Positions 7,604 through 17,645 of a DNA stretch of 64,000 nucleotides are shown piece by piece (position 1 is the first letter of the stretch; the number at the start of each line of letters is the position of its first letter). The position numbers and the translations under genes were made by a program. Source of the DNA: Acidithiobacillus sulfuriphilus (lineage in GTDB: Bacteria; Pseudomonadota; Gammaproteobacteria; Acidithiobacillales; Acidithiobacillaceae); NCBI RefSeq assembly GCF_003721225.1, contig NZ_RIZI01000191.1, forward strand, positions 1-64,000, in the 5' to 3' direction. The notes beneath the pieces were generated by a model that had not been told where the DNA came from, did no database searches, and was given only the letters and a program-made list of their open reading frames with translations.

Positions 7604-9143
7604 TGGTGTCCAAGGCCTGGCTTGCCCGCTGGGGATGATCCTCGTTGTAGTGGCAACCGCGCGATTCCCGCCGGGCTATGGCGGATTGCGTGATGAGCAT
7701 GGCCGTTTGCAGGAGGTTGCGCAGTTCGTGAAAGGCCCGGAGTCCATGGGATGTTTCGGCAAGATCCTGTAGTTCGGCGCCTATGCCTTCCAGTTGCTTC
7801 CGGGCCTCCTGCAATTGGGCATCCTGGCGCACGATGCCGACAGCCCTCCACATGGTCGCCTGGATCCTGCTCCGGAGTCGATGGAGGGCATCCGTGGGGA
7901 CAGCGATTGCACGATGCGGCGGTGGGGGAGGGGGGAAAGAGGCCGGCTCAGGGCGAATGGATTCGAAGGTTTGCAGGTCGGCGACGATGGCGGCGGCAGT
8001 GGTTATGCATTCCAGGAGGGAATTGCTGGCGAGGCGATTGGCGCCGTGCAGGCCGGTGCAAGCCGCTTCGCCGGCGGCATAGAGCCCCGCCAGGGTGCTG
8101 CGGCCATGGCGGTCCACCACCACGCCACCGCAGGTGTAGTGGGCGGCAGGGACCACGGGGATGGGTTCCCGGGTGATATCCAGGCCCAATTCCAGGCAGC
8201 GCGCATCGATGGTCGGAAAGTGCGCCTTGATCATGGCCGCGGGCTGATGGCTGATATCCAGCAAGACGTAATCCAGTCCATGATGCTTCATTTCGGCATC
8301 GATGGCGCGCGCAACGATGTCCCGGGGGGCCAGTTCGGCGCGCGGATCGTAGCGTTCCAGGAAGGGCGACCCATCGGGTAGACGGAGTTTCGCGCCCTCT
8401 CCCCGTAAGGCCTCGCTGAGCAGAAAGGGCGTGGAGCCCGGATGGTAGAGGGTGGTGGGATGAAACTGCATGAATTCCATATTGGCCACCTCGGCACCGG
8501 CACGATAGGCCATGGCGATGCCATCCCCCGTGGCGACGGGGGGGTTGCTGGTATGGAGGTAGACCTGCCCCGCGCCTCCCGTCGCCAATATCACCGTCCG
8601 GGCCGGCCACCTTTCGATCTGACCGCTCTCCGGGGTCAGTACCGTCGCCCCACGACAAATGCCGTCCTCTACCCAGAGATCGATGGCAAAGTGCCTTTCA
8701 CCCAAGAAGATGTCGGGATGCTCCCGCACCCGCTGCAGCAAGGTCTCTTCAATGGCGCGCCCGGTGGCATCGGCCGTATGCAGAATGCGTCGGGCACTGT
8801 GCCCCCCCTCGCGGGTCAGGTGAAAATCGCCCCGCTCATCGCGAGTGAAGGGCACGCCCCAGGCAATCAACGAACGGGCGGCGGCCGCCCCGTGTTCCAC
8901 CATTTGGCGGACCACCTGCGGATGGCAGAGTCCGGCGCCGGCATTCAGGGTGTCCTGGATATGGGCGGCAATGCTGTCCGTATCCTTCATGACGGCGGCC
9001 ATTCCACCCTGTGCCCAGAGTGTGGCCGAATCCTGGCCCTGATCCTTGCTCAGGACCGCTACCCGTCCGAAATGGGTTAGGCCCAGGGCAGTGGCGAGCC
9101 CGGCGGCACCCGAGCCGATAATGAGAAAGTCCATTGCTTTCAT
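7548..9143 (-). CDS. nadB: L-aspartate oxidase
   Basis: 531-residue flavoprotein that oxidises L-aspartate to iminoaspartate, the first step of de novo NAD synthesis, acting before NadA. The N-terminus has the FAD-binding dinucleotide motif GSGAAGLA (residues 9-16). Family blocks follow: WAQGGMAAV, the HxxxxTGR-like HTADATGRAIEE, FMQFHPTTLY, the substrate-site PAAHYTCGGVVVD and the second FAD-binding segment GANRLASNSLLE. The C-terminal helical domain contains the expected HELRNLLQTA region. Length is normal for the family. It is divergent from rpoE with about 190 bases between. A proline run (PPPPPP) lies in the linker before the C-terminal domain. Confidence 0.95.
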   Translation of the reverse strand: MKAMDFLIIGSGAAGLATALGLTHFGRVAVLSKDQGQDSATLWAQGGMAAVMKDTDSIAAHIQDTLNAGAGLCHPQVVRQMVEHGAAAARSLIAWGVPFTRDERGDFHLTREGGHSARRILHTADATGRAIEETLLQRVREHPDIFLGERHFAIDLWVEDGICRGATVLTPESGQIERWPARTVILATGGAGQVYLHTSNPPVATGDGIAMAYRAGAEVANMEFMQFHPTTLYHPGSTPFLLSEALRGEGAKLRLPDGSPFLERYDPRAELAPRDIVARAIDAEMKHHGLDYVLLDISHQPAAMIKAHFPTIDARCLELGLDITREPIPVVPAAHYTCGGVVVDRHGRSTLAGLYAAGEAACTGLHGANRLASNSLLECITTAAAIVADLQTFESIRPEPASFPPPPPPHRAIAVPTDALHRLRSRIQATMWRAVGIVRQDAQLQEARKQLEGIGAELQDLAETSHGLRAFHELRNLLQTAMLITQSAIARRESRGCHYNEDHPQRASQALDTIMQRDWPAPRQRPIPPEA

Positions 9144-9334
9144 GATGCTCCTTATGAAAGATGCCGGTGGAGAAATGGTGCACGCCGCGAGAAAGCACGG
9201 GTCTCCAGGATGTGGAACCCTTGGCGTTGCATCGCTTGCGGGAGGTCATGATACGATGGGTGCTCTATGAGGTGAAGTCAGCGAAAACAAGGGCAGTCCG
9301 TCTGGCTGCTTGGTTCAGCATAAGGAAAAGCCAA

Positions 9335-9961
9335 ATGGGCAAAACGTCGGGGTCATCCGATCCCGCTAGCCACGAATCGGGGGCGAGCAGTGATCTGCTT
9401 CTGGTGCAACGGGTGCAAAAGGGCGAAAAAGGGGCTTTCGATCTGCTCGTCCGTAAATATCAGCACAAGATATTCGCCCTGGTTTCCCGCTTCGTGCGCA
9501 ATCCCCAGGAGGCCGAAGATGTCGCCCAGGAGGCTTTTCTCAAGGCCTACCGGGCCCTGCCCAATTTCCGCGGCGAGAGCGCTTTTTATACATGGCTATA
9601 TCGGATTGCCGTCAACACGGCCAAAAACCATCTGGTGGCCCAGAGCCGGCAGGTGGTCCTTGCGGATGTGGACAGCGAAGATGCGGAACAATTTGCCGGT
9701 GCGGATGGACTAAGGGAATATGATACTCCGGAAGGATTATTGCTGGGCCGGGAATTGGCGGAGCATATTGATGCGGCCTTGTCGGCGTTGCCCGAGGATT
9801 TGCGCATGGCGGTGACTTTGAGGGAGTTCGAGGGCTTGAGTTACGATGAAATCGCCCAAGCGATGGACTGTCCGGTGGGTACGGTACGATCCCGCATCTT
9901 TCGCGCCCGGGAGGCTATCGGCAAGGCGTTGTCACCACTGTTGGAGCGGAAACTGTCATGA
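9335..9961 (+). CDS. rpoE: RNA polymerase sigma-E factor
   Basis: 208-residue ECF sigma factor. Region 2 covers roughly residues 35-100 (LVRKYQHKIFALVSRFV...DVAQEAFLKAYRALPNFRGESAFYTWLYRIA), and region 4 roughly 145-195 with the helix-turn-helix GLSYDEIAQAMDCPVGTVRSRIFRAR. The ATG at 9335 follows AAGGAAAAG; the frame is open back to 9161 but that part has no sigma homology. The stop overlaps the start of rseA (ATGA), the classic sigma/anti-sigma coupling. It controls envelope stress genes and probably its own operon; I could not see a clear sigma-E type promoter upstream. Confidence 0.95.
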   Translation: MGKTSGSSDPASHESGASSDLLLVQRVQKGEKGAFDLLVRKYQHKIFALVSRFVRNPQEAEDVAQEAFLKAYRALPNFRGESAFYTWLYRIAVNTAKNHLVAQSRQVVLADVDSEDAEQFAGADGLREYDTPEGLLLGRELAEHIDAALSALPEDLRMAVTLREFEGLSYDEIAQAMDCPVGTVRSRIFRAREAIGKALSPLLERKLS

Positions 9962-10614
9962 ACGATGAAACGCAAAAAGAATTGATGGCGTTCATGGAAG
10001 GTGAACTGAGCGGTCTGCGGGGCAAACGGCTGGTCAGTCGCCTGCAGTCGGAGCGGGGCTTGCGGGATGCCTGGGAGCGGCAGCACAGCGTCGCGCACCT
10101 GATGCAAATGCCCACGCCCCGCTTCGCACCGCCAGGATTTGCCGACCGGCTGGCCCAGGCCATCGCCCTGGAGCCGAGCATCCTGGCACCTCAGGCGCAA
10201 CTGCATAGCCGCCCGTCTTCTATACGCTGGATCAAGGTGGGCTCCATTGCCGCTGTGTTGGTGGTGTCTGTAACGCTGGTGGGACTGTTTCCCCGCAACC
10301 CGGGGACGCCGCAGCCGGCGTCATTGGCAGCGCTGCATCCCGTGCAGGCATCGGCTTCCCAAGGGGAGTTGGTGGGGCCCCAAAGCTTTGCCCTGCGGCA
10401 AGTGGATGCGGTAGCGGAACCAGGTGCGACCATGGATGGGTTGATTCAGCGCGATATCCAGCGGCTTTGGGTGCCGGGTTACGGCGCTTATACGGGTTCC
10501 GCCTCAGCGGTGCATCAGGGGCGCTCGCACCAGGCCGGTACCTTGAGCGCCACCTATTCCGTGACGGAGGGGATCAGCAACGAGCCGGTAGCTTTTTCCC
10601 CTGGTAATCCCTAG
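9958..10614 (+). CDS. rseA: anti-sigma-E factor RseA
   Basis: 218 residues. The N-terminal cytoplasmic part (ETQKELMAFMEGELSGLRGKRLVSRL) has the RseA/MucA pattern that clasps sigma-E. One membrane segment lies at about residues 96-112 (VGSIAAVLVVSVTLVGLF), followed by a low-complexity periplasmic tail of about 105 residues. In known systems DegS/AlgW and RseP cut the protein to free sigma-E. Its start overlaps rpoE by four bases. No rseB follows; mucD comes next after 57 bases. Confidence 0.85.
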   Translation: MNDETQKELMAFMEGELSGLRGKRLVSRLQSERGLRDAWERQHSVAHLMQMPTPRFAPPGFADRLAQAIALEPSILAPQAQLHSRPSSIRWIKVGSIAAVLVVSVTLVGLFPRNPGTPQPASLAALHPVQASASQGELVGPQSFALRQVDAVAEPGATMDGLIQRDIQRLWVPGYGAYTGSASAVHQGRSHQAGTLSATYSVTEGISNEPVAFSPGNP

Positions 10615-10671
10615 AATTTCTAATAACGTAGGTCGTCGTACTTGCACACCATTCAAGAGTGAGGGGGAGTC

Positions 10672-12135
10672 GTGTTGAAAAAGTGCCTGAAGGATGGAGC
10701 TCATATTGTCGTAACGCTGATGCTGGGCCTTGCCCTGGGCATGGGGGTGGATGCGTCGGCGGTGGCGGCGAGCGGCCAGGATCTGGTGGCCCTGCCGGAC
10801 TTCACACCCATCGTCAAGCAGTTTGGTCCGGCCGTGGTGAATATCAGCACGACCGAAACCAAGGTGGCGCGCGGCGCCGCATCCCCATTTCCGCCCAATT
10901 CCCCCCTCAACCAGTTTTTTGCACCTTTCTTTGGCGGGCCCGGGGGCGGTGCTCCGGGGGCCGGCGGACAGGATCAGAAATACCAGGTGCAGTCGCTGGG
11001 TTCCGGCTTCATCGTCAGCCCGGACGGCTACATCGTGACGGCGGCCCATGTGGTGAAGGGGGCACAGAAGATCATCGTGAGCCTGACCAATCATCAGCAA
11101 TACGTGGCGCAGTTGGTGGGATTATCCACGCGGATCGACGTGGCGCTGCTCAAGATCGATGCCAGCAACCTGCCGACGGTGCATCTGGGTGACTCGGGCA
11201 AGCTCGATGTGGGCCAATGGGTGTTGGCGGTAGGCGCGCCCTTCGGTTTCGAGAATAGCGTGACCCAGGGGGTGATCAGCGCGGTGGCCAGGCCCCTGCC
11301 CGATGACCCCTACATTCCGTTCATCCAGACCGACGTGCCCATCAATCCCGGCAATTCCGGTGGGCCGCTCTTCAATATGCGGGGCGAGGTGGTCGGCATC
11401 AACGATCAGATCTATACCAATAGCGGCGGCTACATGGGTTTGTCCTTCTCCATCCCCATCAACATTGCCATGGATGCCGTCAAACAGCTCAAGCTGCACC
11501 AGAAGGTGCACTTCGGGTGGCTAGGGGTGATGATTCAGGACGTCAGCATGGATCTGGCCAAGTCCTTCCACATGAAAGAGCCCGTGGGCGCGCTGATTTC
11601 GCAGGTGGTACCCGATGGCCCGGCCGCCAAGGCCGGCCTGCGCCCCGGTGACGTGATCGTATCCTTTGATGGTCATGCCATCTACAATTCCTCCGAATTG
11701 CCGCCGCTGGTGGGTAGCTTGCCGGCGGGTTTCGTGGCGAAGCTCGGCGTCATCCGCGACGGCAAGCCCATGGCGGTCAAGGTCACGGTGGCGAGCCTGC
11801 CCAATGACATGGATGGCATGACCGCCCCGGCGACGGCACAGGTGCAAAAGGGCGAAATCAAGCGCCTCAATATCCAGGTGGGCGCCCTGACTCCCGAGGC
11901 CAAGCAGCAGCTCCACGTCAATACCGGGGTTCTGGTCCTTGGCGCCGGTGTCGGCCCGGCCGTGGAGGCGGGCATTCGCCCGGGTGACGTGATCCTGCAG
12001 GTGGCGCAGCAGACCATTACCAGCGTCACGGAGCTGCAGAAACTGGTGGCCGGCCTGCCCGCGGGGCAGCCGGTGCCGGTGTTGATCCGCCGGGGCGAGG
12101 GGAGCTTCTATCTGGTGATCACCTTGCCCCACTAA
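10672..12135 (+). CDS. mucD: periplasmic serine protease MucD/DegQ family
   Basis: 487 residues. A signal peptide occupies about the first 33 residues. The trypsin-like domain shows the triad His126 (TAAHVV), Asp156 (RIDVALL) and Ser229 (GNSGGP). Two PDZ domains follow, about 275-365 and 390-485, the second shorter. The protein degrades or refolds misfolded periplasmic proteins; in Pseudomonas MucD restrains sigma-E signalling. A Gly/Pro-rich loop near residues 85-100 (FFGGPGGGAPGAGG) corresponds to the LA loop. The GTG at 10672 sits five bases after GAGGGGGAG. It is the third gene of the sigma-E cluster and ends in a clear terminator. Confidence 0.93.
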   Translation: MLKKCLKDGAHIVVTLMLGLALGMGVDASAVAASGQDLVALPDFTPIVKQFGPAVVNISTTETKVARGAASPFPPNSPLNQFFAPFFGGPGGGAPGAGGQDQKYQVQSLGSGFIVSPDGYIVTAAHVVKGAQKIIVSLTNHQQYVAQLVGLSTRIDVALLKIDASNLPTVHLGDSGKLDVGQWVLAVGAPFGFENSVTQGVISAVARPLPDDPYIPFIQTDVPINPGNSGGPLFNMRGEVVGINDQIYTNSGGYMGLSFSIPINIAMDAVKQLKLHQKVHFGWLGVMIQDVSMDLAKSFHMKEPVGALISQVVPDGPAAKAGLRPGDVIVSFDGHAIYNSSELPPLVGSLPAGFVAKLGVIRDGKPMAVKVTVASLPNDMDGMTAPATAQVQKGEIKRLNIQVGALTPEAKQQLHVNTGVLVLGAGVGPAVEAGIRPGDVILQVAQQTITSVTELQKLVAGLPAGQPVPVLIRRGEGSFYLVITLPH

Positions 12136-12158
12136 GGGCAGCGCCGGATGATCTGTGG

Positions 12159-12188
12159 GGGCTGGAATTACCGCCAGCCCTCTTTTTC
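12159..12188 (+). terminator. intrinsic terminator after mucD
   Basis: GGGCTGG (12159-12165) pairs with CCAGCCC (12174-12180) around an 8-base loop and is followed by TCTTTTTC. It separates the sigma-E cluster from lepA. Confidence 0.8.
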
Positions 12189-12240
12189 TGTATGCTGCCA
12201 TGCGGCATGATTTTTCGCTTGTAACGACTGATGATGGAAT

Positions 12241-14043
12241 ATGATCGACCAAAAACGGATTCGTAATTTTTCCATTATTGCCCATGTGGACCATGGCAAG
12301 TCTACCCTGGCGGATCAGTTTATTCGTCTGTGCGGTGGCCTTAGCGATCGGGAGATGTCCAGTCAGGTCTTGGATACCATGGACATTGAGCGGGAGCGAG
12401 GTATTACCATCAAGGCCCAGAGCGTGCGCCTGGCCTATCAGGCCAGGGATGGCCATGAATATATTTTCAATCTGATTGATACGCCCGGGCACGTGGATTT
12501 TTCCTACGAGGTCAGTCGTTCCCTGGCCGCCTGCGAGGGGGCATTGCTGGTGGTGGATGCTTCCCAGGGGGTGGAGGCGCAGAGTGTGGCGAACTGCTAT
12601 ACGGCCTTGGAACACGACCTGGAAATCATTCCCGTATTGAACAAGATCGATTTGCCTTCGGCGGATCCGGAACGGGTCAAAAAAGAGATTGAAGCCATAG
12701 TGGGCTTGCCGGCAGAGGATGCGATCCTCGCGAGCGCCAAGGAAGGGATCGGCATCCGCGAGATCTTCGAGCGCGTGGTGGAGCGCATTCCCCCGCCCCA
12801 GGGCGATATGAATGCGCCGTTGCAGGCCCTGATCATCGACTCGTGGTTTGATAACTATGTGGGTACGGTGGTCCTGGTGCGCGTTGTCAATGGCGCCATC
12901 CGCCCCGGCCAACGGATCATGACCATGGTCGGCCAGCGCGCCTATGTCGTCGAGAAAGTGGGGGTCTTTACCCCAAAATCGATGCAGATGCCCTCCTTGG
13001 ACACGGGAGCCGTGGGTTTTGTGATCGCCGGCATTCGCCATATCGAGGGGGCGCGCGTGGGGGACACCCTGACCGAACAGGATCGCCCGGCCTTGGCCCC
13101 GCTACCCGGATTCAAAGAGGTGAAACCCCAGGTTTTCACCGGTCTTTATCCCATCGACTCAGCCGATTACGACAATTTCCGTGAGGCCTTGCAAAAGCTG
13201 CGCCTGAACGACTCCTCGCTGCAATTCGAGCCGGAGACTTCTCAGGCGCTGGGTTTCGGCTTTCGCTGCGGATTTCTGGGTCTTTTGCACATGGAGATCG
13301 TCCAGGAGCGATTGGAGCGGGAATACGGTCTGGAACTGATCAGCACCGCGCCGACGGTGATCTATCAGGTGGAAACTACGGATGATCGCGTTCTGGAGAT
13401 CTCCAATCCGGCGGAATTACCGCCTGCGCAGAAGATTCGTGACGTCCGAGAACCCATCATTCAGGCCAATATCCTCACGCCCGAGTCCTATCTGGGTCCG
13501 GTCATCGCCCTTTGCGAGGAACGGCGCGGCCGGCAGAAAAATATGCAGTTCACCGGCGGCCAGGTCATGCTGACTTATGATCTCCCTCTGAATGAAGTGG
13601 TGCTGGATTTTTTTGACCGCCTCAAATCCGTCAGCCGGGGCTATGCCTCCATGGATTACGAGTTTGCCCGTTTTGAAAGTGGTCCGCTCATCAAGATGGA
13701 TATCCTGATCAATGGCGAAAAATTGGATGCCCTGTCCTGGATCGTCCATCGCGATGTGGCGGAGCGGCGCGGCAGGGAGCTGGTATCCCGCCTGCGCGAA
13801 CTGATCCCGCGGCAGATGTTCGAGGTGGCCATCCAGGCGGCAGTGGGCGCCAAGGTGATCGCTCGGGAAACGGTCAAGGCGATGCGCAAGAATGTCCTGG
13901 CCAAATGCTATGGCGGCGATATATCGCGCAAGCGTAAACTGCTGGAGAAGCAGAAGGAAGGCAAGAAGCGCATGAAGCAGATCGGCCGTGTGGAGATCCC
14001 CCAGGAGGCCTTTCTGGCGGTGTTGAAAAGCGAAAAACGTTAG
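12241..14043 (+). CDS. lepA: elongation factor 4 (LepA)
   Basis: 600-residue ribosome-bound GTPase. The P-loop AHVDHGKST lies at residues 14-22, the G3 motif DTPGHVDF near 80 and the G4 motif NKID near 134. EF-G-like domains II, III and V follow, then the LepA-specific C-terminal domain with [17 protein letters not shown]. It back-translocates or remodels ribosomes under stress and aids initiation. It heads a run with lepB, as in many proteobacteria; 24 bases separate the two genes. Confidence 0.97.
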   Translation: MIDQKRIRNFSIIAHVDHGKSTLADQFIRLCGGLSDREMSSQVLDTMDIERERGITIKAQSVRLAYQARDGHEYIFNLIDTPGHVDFSYEVSRSLAACEGALLVVDASQGVEAQSVANCYTALEHDLEIIPVLNKIDLPSADPERVKKEIEAIVGLPAEDAILASAKEGIGIREIFERVVERIPPPQGDMNAPLQALIIDSWFDNYVGTVVLVRVVNGAIRPGQRIMTMVGQRAYVVEKVGVFTPKSMQMPSLDTGAVGFVIAGIRHIEGARVGDTLTEQDRPALAPLPGFKEVKPQVFTGLYPIDSADYDNFREALQKLRLNDSSLQFEPETSQALGFGFRCGFLGLLHMEIVQERLEREYGLELISTAPTVIYQVETTDDRVLEISNPAELPPAQKIRDVREPIIQANILTPESYLGPVIALCEERRGRQKNMQFTGGQVMLTYDLPLNEVVLDFFDRLKSVSRGYASMDYEFARFESGPLIKMDILINGEKLDALSWIVHRDVAERRGRELVSRLRELIPRQMFEVAIQAAVGAKVIARETVKAMRKNVLAKCYGGDISRKRKLLEKQKEGKKRMKQIGRVEIPQEAFLAVLKSEKR

Positions 14044-14067
14044 CAGGCAACAAAAGGAAATCGGTGG

Positions 14068-14838
14068 ATGAATTTTACCTTATTGTTATTTCTGGCAGTG
14101 GTGCTGACGGGCCTGATTTGGCTGGTGGATCTGCTCGCCTTGCGGCGCCGCCGTGCGGCGGGGCAGCATGAGTCCTTGGTGGTGGATTATGCGCGGAGCT
14201 TCTTTCCGGTCCTACTCATCGTTTTTCTCATCCGGGCGTTTCTCTTTGAGCCATTCAAGATACCGTCGGGCTCCATGATCCCGACCCTGCGCGTCGGTGA
14301 CTTTGTGTTGGTGAACAAATATTCGCTGGGGCTGCGCTTGCCTTTGATTCATACCCAGCTTACCCAGGGTGGTCCGGTGCGGGCGGGCGACGTGATGGTA
14401 TTCCGCTATCCGAAAGATCCGCGGGAGGATTATATCAAGCGCGTGATCGGCCTGCCGGGAGACACCATCGAGGTGAAGGGCAACGATCTCTATATCAACG
14501 GCAAGCTCATACCGCAGAAGTATGTGGGGCCTTTCACCTATCATACCCATGAGGGCTATGCGATCCCGACCCAGGAATACCAGCAGGAATTGGGCGGGCA
14601 CCCCTTTCATATCATTGAGTTCGATACTCCCGAAGCGCAGATGGATTTTGGTCCCTATAAGGTGCCGCCCCATTGCTACTTCATGATGGGAGATGATCGG
14701 GATAATAGCAACGATAGCCGTTTTTGGGGTTGCGTGCCGGAGCAGAACATCGTCGGCAAGGCCATGTTCGTGTGGTTTTCCTGGGATGCGAATGATTGGT
14801 CCATACGCTGGAATCAGATCGGCCGGAGTCTTGACTGA
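14068..14838 (+). CDS. lepB: signal peptidase I
   Basis: 256-residue membrane protease that removes signal peptides from exported proteins. Two hydrophobic segments, about residues 3-24 and 46-60, anchor it. The catalytic Ser69 is in PSGSMIPTL and the general base Lys124 in DYIKRVIGLPGD. Boxes D (GDxRDNSxDSRxWG, seen as GDDRDNSNDSRFWG) and E complete the S26 family signature. It follows lepA by 24 bases and sits in the usual lepA-lepB-rnc-era order. Confidence 0.96.
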   Translation: MNFTLLLFLAVVLTGLIWLVDLLALRRRRAAGQHESLVVDYARSFFPVLLIVFLIRAFLFEPFKIPSGSMIPTLRVGDFVLVNKYSLGLRLPLIHTQLTQGGPVRAGDVMVFRYPKDPREDYIKRVIGLPGDTIEVKGNDLYINGKLIPQKYVGPFTYHTHEGYAIPTQEYQQELGGHPFHIIEFDTPEAQMDFGPYKVPPHCYFMMGDDRDNSNDSRFWGCVPEQNIVGKAMFVWFSWDANDWSIRWNQIGRSLD

Positions 14839-14868
14839 CCGGGCTGCGGGTGTTTTGAAGGGGGATTC

Positions 14869-15234
14869 ATGATGCGAACAAAGGATCAGCGCCAGGCCGG
14901 CATCTCGTTGCTGGGCCTGCTGTTCTGGATGGTGTTGCTGGTATTGATCATTGCTTTCGTGGTGAAGATCATGCCCGTGTATTATGATTATTGGTCCCTG
15001 GAGAGTATCGTCAGCACCCAGGCACGGGAGGCGCGGCCGCAGAGTAGCGAAGATGAAATTCGTTATGATCTGAATCGGCGGCTGGGAGTGGCGATGATCA
15101 ATATCCCGCAGAAAGATATCCAGATCGCCAAGGATGGTAACGCGCAGCCGATTATTACCGTGGATTATGACAAGGTGGTGCCCCTTGTGGGCAATGTCAG
15201 CCTCCTGATCCATTTTCATACGGTAGGAAAATGA
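14869..15234 (+). CDS. DUF4845 membrane protein
   Basis: 121 residues. An N-terminal segment, about 11-33 (GISLLGLLFWMVLLVLIIAFVVKI), resembles a single anchor preceded by a pilin-like QAGISLLG sequence. The rest is a small periplasmic domain rich in beta strands. DUF4845 proteins occur between lepB and rnc in many beta- and gammaproteobacteria; their function is unknown, though the start resembles a type IV pilin-like leader. ATG codons at 14869 and 14872 are equally possible; GAAGGGGG lies upstream. Confidence 0.85.
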   Translation: MMRTKDQRQAGISLLGLLFWMVLLVLIIAFVVKIMPVYYDYWSLESIVSTQAREARPQSSEDEIRYDLNRRLGVAMINIPQKDIQIAKDGNAQPIITVDYDKVVPLVGNVSLLIHFHTVGK

Positions 15235-15288
15235 CGATCCGGTATGCGCTAAAATAAGGTTTTATCGCCCTATAGAATAATCGAGTGA

Positions 15289-15987
15289 ATGATGAGTAGC
15301 ATGGAGCAGTTGCAGGAGCAGTTAGGATATCATTTTCGGGATCCGCAGTTGCTGCGGCAGGCCCTGACCCATCGTAGCGCGGGTGGTCAGCACAATGAAC
15401 GCCTGGAATTTTTGGGAGATGCGGCGCTGAATTTCGTGGCCGCCGCGCAATTGTTTTCCCGTTTTCCCAAGGTGAGCGAGGGCGACCTGTCGCGCATGCG
15501 GGCGCGCCTGGTGCGCGAGGAAACCCTGGCGGAAATCGCCGGGCAGATCGATTTGGCGGATGTCTTGATCCTGGGGCCTGGGGAACAGCGGAGCGGCGGG
15601 GCACGGCGTCATTCCATTCGCGCCGATGCGTTGGAGGCGGTCCTGGGGGCGGCCTTCCTGGATGGCGGGTTTGCCGCTGCCGAGGGTATCGTATCGCGCC
15701 TGCTGGAGAGTTTGATGACTGAACACCTGGGCGGAGAGGAATTGCGCGACCCGAAAACGCGTCTGCAGGAATATCTCCAGGGGCGCGGACGTGCCTTGCC
15801 TATCTATGAACTGGTGGAAGAAAAGGGACAGGCCCATGAGCGGCGTTTTGTGACCCGTTGCGTGGTGAGCGGGGCGGAAGAGACGCAGGCGGAAGACAAT
15901 AGTCGGCGTAAGGCCGAGCAGCAGGCCGCTGCCCTCATGTTGGCGCAATTGCAGGGCGATGCCCAAGGGGCCGCTGGCCATGGCTGA
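15289..15987 (+). CDS. rnc: ribonuclease III
   Basis: 232 residues. The catalytic domain has the family signature NERLEFLGDA at residues 36-45 and a second acidic site in ALEAVLGAAFLDGG. A double-stranded RNA-binding domain fills the C-terminus from about residue 155 (DPKTRLQEYLQGRG...). It processes rRNA precursors and structured mRNAs. It overlaps the start of era by 8 bases, the common rnc-era arrangement. A second Met at residue 2 and Met5 are possible alternative starts. Confidence 0.96.
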   Translation: MMSSMEQLQEQLGYHFRDPQLLRQALTHRSAGGQHNERLEFLGDAALNFVAAAQLFSRFPKVSEGDLSRMRARLVREETLAEIAGQIDLADVLILGPGEQRSGGARRHSIRADALEAVLGAAFLDGGFAAAEGIVSRLLESLMTEHLGGEELRDPKTRLQEYLQGRGRALPIYELVEEKGQAHERRFVTRCVVSGAEETQAEDNSRRKAEQQAAALMLAQLQGDAQGAAGHG

Positions 15988-16897
15988 CGCGGAGCAGCGG
16001 GACGCCATTCCCCATCGCAGTGGCTATGTGGCCTTGCTGGGCCGGCCCAACGTCGGTAAATCCACCCTGCTGAATCATCTGGTGGGGCAGAAGATCAGCA
16101 TTACCTCACCGCGCCCGCAGACGACCCGCGATCAGATTCTGGGTATCCTTACCCGGCCGGATGCCCAGCTCCTTTTCCTGGATACGCCGGGTATCCATCA
16201 GGGCTATCGTTCCTTGAACCGCCACCTGCTCCGGGCGGCTCGCGGGGCCCTGGAGATGGCCGACGTCGGTGTGCTCATGGTGGAGGCCCTGGTCTGGGGG
16301 CCGGAGGATGAGCAGGCCCTGCGCTGGCTCTTGCAGGCGGGGATTCCGCTGGTGGCTGTGGTCAACAAGGTGGACCGGGTGAAGCGCAAGGAGCGTCTCT
16401 TGCCCTTCCTGGTGGATCTGGGGCGGCGGGGTGATTTTGCCGGGATCCTGCCCTTGTCGGCGCGCAAGCCCGCCGATGCGGGGCGTCTGGCGGACCTGAT
16501 CGTGCCCCTTTTGCCGCCGGCGCCGGCGAGCTTTGCCGAGGATCTGGTGACGGATCGCAACCTGCGTTTCCTGGCGGCGGAGATCATCCGGGAACAGTTG
16601 TTTCGGCAACTGGGGGAGGAATTGCCCTACGATACGGCCGTCGCCATCGAGAGCTATCAGGAAACGGGCGGACAGCAGCGTATAGAAGCAACCATTTACT
16701 GTCGACGGCCCGGTCAGAAGGGGATCATTCTGGGCCAGGGCGGGTCGCGCTTGCGCAGCATCGGCGAGCGCGCGCGGCTGGCGCTGGAACAGTTGACCGG
16801 CGGCTCGGTATGGCTGGGTTTGTGGGTGAAGCAGCGCGAACAGTGGGCGGAAGATCGGACGCTCTTGCGTGAGCTCGGCTATGACGGCGACCGCTGA
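15980..16897 (+). CDS. era: GTPase Era
   Basis: 305 residues. GTPase motifs: GRPNVGKST at 21-29, the switch region RPQTTRDQI, DTPG near 67-70 and NKVD near 130. The C-terminal KH domain carries YDTAVAIESYQETG and the GQGGSRLRSIGERAR loop. Era binds the 3' end of 16S rRNA and assists 30S assembly. ATG 15980 gives the usual length; an in-frame ATG at 15959 would add seven residues. It overlaps recO by 17 bases. Confidence 0.96.
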   Translation: MADAEQRDAIPHRSGYVALLGRPNVGKSTLLNHLVGQKISITSPRPQTTRDQILGILTRPDAQLLFLDTPGIHQGYRSLNRHLLRAARGALEMADVGVLMVEALVWGPEDEQALRWLLQAGIPLVAVVNKVDRVKRKERLLPFLVDLGRRGDFAGILPLSARKPADAGRLADLIVPLLPPAPASFAEDLVTDRNLRFLAAEIIREQLFRQLGEELPYDTAVAIESYQETGGQQRIEATIYCRRPGQKGIILGQGGSRLRSIGERARLALEQLTGGSVWLGLWVKQREQWAEDRTLLRELGYDGDR

Positions 16898-17645
16898 GGG
16901 CGGCGAACGGGCCTGGGTGCTGCACCGTTATCCCTACCGCGATACCAGCCTGGTCTTGGAGCTGTTTACCAGGGAGAGTGGTCGCCTGGGGGCAGTGGCG
17001 CGGGGCGGAAGGCGGCCGCGTTCCCCATTTGCCGCCCTGGAGGCGGGGCGGTCCCTGTGGGTGCGCTGGCGCGGACGGGGAGACCTGGTGACCTTGCTGC
17101 AGGCCGAGGAGCAGGGGGAAGTGCTGGATTTTACCGGCATGAATGGCCTGATCCTGTTTTATCTCAACGAACTCCTGCTCCGCCTGACCCAGCGGGGCGA
17201 CCCTTTGCCGGAGCTCTTTGATGTTTACGAGCAGACCCTGCAAAGCGTGGCGCTGGCGGGCCGTCAGATCTGGGCCCTGCGCCGCTTCGAGCGCCGCTTG
17301 CTGGAGATTCTGGGTTGGGCGCCGGATCTGCAGGTCTGCCATCACTGCGGGCGCCGCCTCCGTGGAGACGATGCCCGAACTTGGTATTACTGGCCGGAGC
17401 ATGGCGTACTCTGTCCCGACCATCGGCCCGCCCCCGGGACCATCGCCATGCCCGGGGGGGGCTTGACCTGGCTGGCGGGGGATATGGCGGAGGGGCCGTC
17501 CTTGGCTTGGTTGCCGGGCCTGCGCCGTTGCCTGGAAAGGGAGTTGCGTGGACATCTCAGTGCCCGGCCACTGGAGAGCCATCGCCTGCTTGCGGCATAC
17601 TTGGCGCAGGCCGGGCAAGATCATGATCAAAGGAGCACTGGATGA
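16881..17645 (+). CDS. recO: DNA repair protein RecO
   Basis: 254 residues. An N-terminal OB-fold ([33 protein letters not shown]) is followed by a helical region and a zinc-binding-like cysteine cluster (VCHHCGRR...LCPDH). RecO works with RecF and RecR to load RecA at gaps. The start at ATG 16881 is chosen over the GTG at 16869. It sits between era and pdxJ, as in many proteobacteria, and its stop overlaps the pdxJ start by four bases (ATGA). Confidence 0.93.
   Translation: MTATAEGGERAWVLHRYPYRDTSLVLELFTRESGRLGAVARGGRRPRSPFAALEAGRSLWVRWRGRGDLVTLLQAEEQGEVLDFTGMNGLILFYLNELLLRLTQRGDPLPELFDVYEQTLQSVALAGRQIWALRRFERRLLEILGWAPDLQVCHHCGRRLRGDDARTWYYWPEHGVLCPDHRPAPGTIAMPGGGLTWLAGDMAEGPSLAWLPGLRRCLERELRGHLSARPLESHRLLAAYLAQAGQDHDQRSTG

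Noticed and set aside
11521..13041. 506-codon minus frame across mucD and lepA
   Set aside because: Antisense shadow of two well supported genes, His/Gln-rich composition typical of reversed GC-rich coding.
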